Shown: in pieces, positions 5,689 through 6,217 of the stretch | Numbering within the stretch: position 1 is the stretch's first letter | Layout: each line of letters begins with the position of its first letter | Source of the DNA: Deltaproteobacteria bacterium | GTDB lineage: Bacteria > Myxococcota_A > Polyangia > Polyangiales > Ga0077539 | NCBI GenBank assembly: GCA_947494865.1 | Contig: CANMAT010000251.1 | Span: 1-6,217, forward strand | DNA: 6,217 nt | Reading direction: 5' to 3' | The notes under the pieces: model-generated | What the model saw: only the letters and a program-made list of their open reading frames with translations | What the model was told of the DNA's origin: nothing | The model's database searches: none | Made by a program: the position numbers and the translations under genes

Positions 5689-6217
5689 ATGACGGTTCAA
5701 CTGAAGATCGCAGACGGCTCGCCGTTCTGGCTGAGCACGTCGATTCACTACACCGCGCAGCAGCCTGCGAGCGCGTCGTTGCGCAACGATGCTGAGATCT
5801 TCTGGGGCGACGAGGTGCGCTTCCAGGTCGAGCTCTCGAACCTCGCGGCCTCGACGGCGCCCGCCACCGAGACCTCGGTCAACGTGTACTTCTGCGACCC
5901 ATCGACCACGCCGCAGTGGTCGCCCATGCTCGCGGGATCGCCCCTCGAGGTGGGCACCCTCGCGGTCGGCCAGGCGAGCATCGCGCAAGACACCAACCAG
6001 GTGTGGCAGCCCAGCGGCCTCGCCATCGGCAGCGGCGTGCCCGAGACCCAGCTCCACGGCTGCCTCATCGCCGTGGCCACCTGCGCCGAGAGCCCCCTCG
6101 CGGGCCCGCCCTTCGCTTCGGGCGACCCCTTCACCCTCGACGCCGTCGCGCAGCGCAACATCAACATCACGCAAGCCCCGCCGCCCCCTCCGTCACCCCC
6201 GCCGGGCGCCGGCGGCG
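5689..6217 (+). CDS. Ig-like beta-domain protein with proline-rich linker (3' end beyond window)
   Basis: The first 176 residues of an open frame reach the right edge without a stop. Residues 1-160 look like one all-beta, immunoglobulin-like domain of the CARDB/APHP sort: alternating strands such as EVRFQVELSNL (42-52) and TSVNVYFCD (62-70), then VWQPSG (105-110), the strand HGCLIAVATC (123-132) and a closing VAQRNINI (153-160). The closing pattern of a cysteine strand followed by AQRN recalls Ig-like modules in bacterial surface or multi-domain proteins. This is from memory, not a search. A tract rich in proline then glycine (164-176) follows and probably links to another domain outside the window. 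There is no signal peptide or membrane segment at the N-terminus, so the protein is cytoplasmic or exported by a leaderless route. The ATG at 5689-5691 has the best ribosome binding site in the window (purine run at 5677-5684). The function is not assignable. Confidence 0.75.
   Translation, partial: MTVQLKIADGSPFWLSTSIHYTAQQPASASLRNDAEIFWGDEVRFQVELSNLAASTAPATETSVNVYFCDPSTTPQWSPMLAGSPLEVGTLAVGQASIAQDTNQVWQPSGLAIGSGVPETQLHGCLIAVATCAESPLAGPPFASGDPFTLDAVAQRNINITQAPPPPPSPPPGAGG

Noticed and set aside
5530..6174. Minus-strand open frame of 214 codons over the Ig-like gene and the gap before it
   Set aside because: It is in register with the plus-strand gene, which has a good ribosome binding site and a coherent beta-strand pattern. 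The minus product is compositionally biased and would also run through the palindrome and promoter region.

Overview
The window is a 6.2-kb piece of very GC-rich bacterial chromosome. GC is about 70% or more by eye, with G/C at most third codon positions. The organism is probably a Myxococcota (Deltaproteobacteria-type) species. I infer this from the GC content, the kinase-like gene, the cytochrome P450, the multi-domain envelope glycosyltransferase and the general lack of strong Shine-Dalgarno sequences. No marker gene proves it. I found no RNA gene, CRISPR array, insertion sequence or phage gene.

Layout: three genes run leftward as a likely operon. In transcription order they are a protein-kinase-fold protein with degenerate motifs (4913 to 3915), a 1067-residue membrane glycosyltransferase of the GT-C/AftB-like type with extra C-terminal domains (3861 to 658), and the N-terminal 209 residues of a cytochrome P450 (629 to the left edge). 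The gaps are 53 and 28 bases. A divergent intergenic region (4914-5027) carries two GCGTCA boxes one helical turn apart. Two more copies form an inverted repeat just inside the kinase gene. Rightward from there come a small single-pass membrane protein of unknown function (5028-5594), then a gap with a perfect 11-bp inverted repeat, then the start of a protein with one Ig-like beta domain and a proline-rich linker (5689 to the right edge).

How the genes may work together: the glycosyltransferase would move a sugar from a lipid-linked donor to an acceptor at the outer face of the inner membrane. The co-directional kinase-like protein could regulate or modify that pathway, and the P450 could oxidise a lipid or secondary metabolite. 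This is inference from co-orientation and spacing only. The two rightward genes look functionally separate. I see no clear signature of a new defence or mobile system. The most unusual items are the glycosyltransferase domain fusion, the non-standard kinase and the two sets of symmetric DNA boxes.
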